Assembly (NCBI GenBank): GCA_004335835.1
Contig: RWJK01001656.1
Location: 9,113-73,112 of the forward strand
Direction: 5' to 3'
From: Scenedesmus sp. ARA3
Taxonomy: Eukaryota; Chlorophyta; Chlorophyceae; Sphaeropleales; Scenedesmaceae
DNA length: 64,000 bases
Of this stretch, positions 62,453 to 64,000 are shown piece after piece (position 1 is the stretch's first letter; each line of letters opens with the position of its first letter). The notes beneath the pieces were generated by a model that saw nothing but the letters and a program-made list of their open reading frames with translations, made no database searches and was not told where the DNA came from. Both the position numbers and the translations under genes were made by a program.

Positions 62453-64000
62453 TCACGCAGTGCAGCACCCTGCCACTGCCTTCTTAATGCATGCTAGCAG
62501 CGCTGTTCGGTTATGCAGAGAACCGTGGACGTGCATGCATATCAACGCCACAGGGCTGTGCATGCATACCCCGGCGCACAGCTGTTGCACCGCCAGCAGC
62601 GGCAAGAGCAAGGCCAGCACCATGAACCACAGGTCTGCCAGCAGCACAAAGCCTGCAACGTACAACTGGCGTACAAACAATAGATGTGTGGGTGCAACTC
62701 GCGCCGCCCAGAGCCTGAACACACAGATCGACAGTACATACACAACAATCGTGAGCTTCAACGCTACACTGCATACCATATAACAAACCACTCGGCGCTG
62801 CGCATGTGCGAGGCGCTGCACAGCCCCTACAACTCCCTTTTCCGCACACCTCTACCACATTAGGCCAGCCCTGCCCTTGGCCATCATGGCCATGAAGCTG
62901 CAACACCACCATGACCGCCAAACAAACATTGACAATCACACTCAAAAGCAACCGAGCTGCAGATGCGCCTGGCCAGTTCCAACCGATTTCGAGCACCACA
63001 ACATCCACACGACGTGACACGCTGATGGCCGGATGGCAGCGAGGACGAGCACAAGCCAGCTGTCATGCAACTCTTTTGTCGCCTCACAGCCGCAGCCGTG
63101 TGGCCATGCCTCGGCAACAGCTCATGGTGATGAGCATTTGATTCGCAGCCGCAGCCCTGCCGCAGCCCTGCCTTGCCGCTGCCCTGTTGCCCCAAACACG
63201 CTTCAACCCATTGCAGAAACCCTCCACAGGTCACAGCCGCAGGCGTGCCGCCTTGCCTCGCCAGCAGCTCATGGTGATGAAGGTACACCTCACAGCCACA
63301 GCCACTGCTCTACTCGCTCAAACATGCCTCAGTTTGTTGGTTTTCACAGCCGCAGGCGTGCCGCCATGCCTCGCCAGCAGCTCATGGTGATCAGCAGCGC
63401 CACGCTGATCTCCAGCTGCGGCGACAGCTGCCCGTCACGCGCCACCTCCAGCACCAGCTCCGGCTCAACCACATAGTTTGAGACCAGCCAGCTGAAGCCG
63501 CCGATGCTCAGGACCTGCGGCAGCAGCAGCAGCAGCAGCAGGGGCAGGAGGCATCGGCCGCGCATCAGCAAGCAACACACAGATCTGCAGCAATGATGTG
63601 TTGCATTGTAGGTCTATCGAGCACTGCCCTTCGTGCGTCCTACTGTACTGCATTCTGCAGGATCTTCTGCAGCTCACCAAGGCCACTGCCCACGCGATCA
63701 TTGCAGGATCTATCGGCCATGCATCAGCAAGCAGCACAGATTGAGGTTCATTGCACACTGCCCTGCATGCTCTCAAACAGGCTCACCAAGGCCACCGCCC
63801 ATGTGATCATGGCATTGACCACTGCCTGGAAGATTGGCCAGCCCATTGCATTTGACAGTGGGTTCTCATCCGGGTCCCGCAGCATGGCATAATCCCCCAG
63901 GATGGCGCCCGCAGCAATCCAGCTGAGGATGGCCACACTGGCCAGTGCAGGCACCTGCAGCAGCAAGGACAGCGGAGCTGGCAGGAGTTAAAGGTGGGAT
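62453..64000 (-). CDS. Unrecognised polytopic membrane protein (partial at right edge)
   Basis: The 5' part is outside the window. Well-supported exons are 63954-63787 (VPALASVAILSWIAAGAI... DYAMLRDPDENPLSNAMGWP... MITWAVAL, 56 residues in phase 0) and 63514-63348 (IGGFSWLVSNYVVEPELVLE... ISVALLITMSCW). Further minus-strand hydrophobic frames at about 62990-62890 (LLLSVIVNVCLAVMVVLQL) and 62652-62453 (GFVLLADLWFMVLALLLPLL, then a stop at 62453) probably continue it but their splice joins are unresolved. At least four membrane segments. No family recognised. Confidence 0.5.
63084..63391 (-). repeat. Three copies of an exon-donor junction
   Basis: The exon end at 63391-63344 (LITMSCWRGMAARLRL, then GTGA donor) recurs at 63279-63231 and 63131-63084. 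All three keep a GTGA after CGGCT; the most distal copy has the best donor (GTGAGG). Confidence 0.9.
63672..63704 (-). repeat. Exon-edge echo of the 63954-63787 exon
   Basis: Matches 63781-63813 (MITWAVAL plus GTGAGC donor) with an intact donor; surrounding words such as CATCAGCAAGCA also recur about 160 bp apart, so the duplicated unit is larger. Confidence 0.85.

Overview
The window is nuclear DNA from a green alga, most likely a core chlorophyte (Chlorophyceae-like). The evidence is: every gene is split by many short GT-AG introns; coding GC is high; CAG/CTG repeats are everywhere, giving Gln-, Ala- and Ser-rich insertions; one secreted protein has a Pro-Ser linker; and several genes are plastid or plant-type (KEA3, GDP-mannose 3,5-epimerase, a bacterial-type RqcH with a likely transit peptide). 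The species cannot be named from the sequence. All gene models here were built by hand, by joining exons at GT/AG sites with matching codon phase, and have no transcript support.

Layout, left to right. KEA3 K+/H+ antiporter (+, 5' end outside the window, to 4295); gene-poor 4.3-6.9 kb; XRCC4 (-, 9642-6906) divergent from TRM5 tRNA m1G37 methyltransferase (+, 10062-13888); a secreted sulfatase (+, 15287-21828) convergent with a papain-type cysteine protease with a Cys-rich tail (-, about 28168-23584); a prolyl 4-hydroxylase (-, 33041-29813) divergent from RqcH/NEMF (+, 33322-37740); GDP-mannose 3,5-epimerase (-, 42197-39050); RRP1 (-, 46496-43400) divergent from a D-2-hydroxyacid dehydrogenase (+, 46890-49963); an APC amino-acid permease (-, 56136-52573) and AFG1 ATPase (-, 59960-56602), the latter divergent from an unrecognised Lys-rich two-CxxC protein (+, 60322-61693); and the 3' part of an unrecognised polytopic membrane protein (-, from the right edge to about 62.45 kb).

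These are unrelated housekeeping genes, not an operon or pathway. Four head-to-head pairs have only 280-420 bp between start codons and probably share promoters. Functions cover plastid ion balance and protein quality control, DNA end joining, tRNA and rRNA maturation, ascorbate and cell-wall sugar supply, secreted-protein modification and turnover, amino-acid transport and mitochondrial quality control.

The most unusual signal is not a gene. Many introns carry diverged copies (called echoes here) of the adjoining exon edge, including its splice site, in at least eight genes. Trinucleotide repeats are also polarised: sense CAG follows donors and sense CTG runs into acceptors. A 38-bp sequence is repeated exactly in two unrelated genes, with 29 bp of it also downstream of a third. 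I found no CRISPR array, recognisable transposase, rRNA or tRNA gene.
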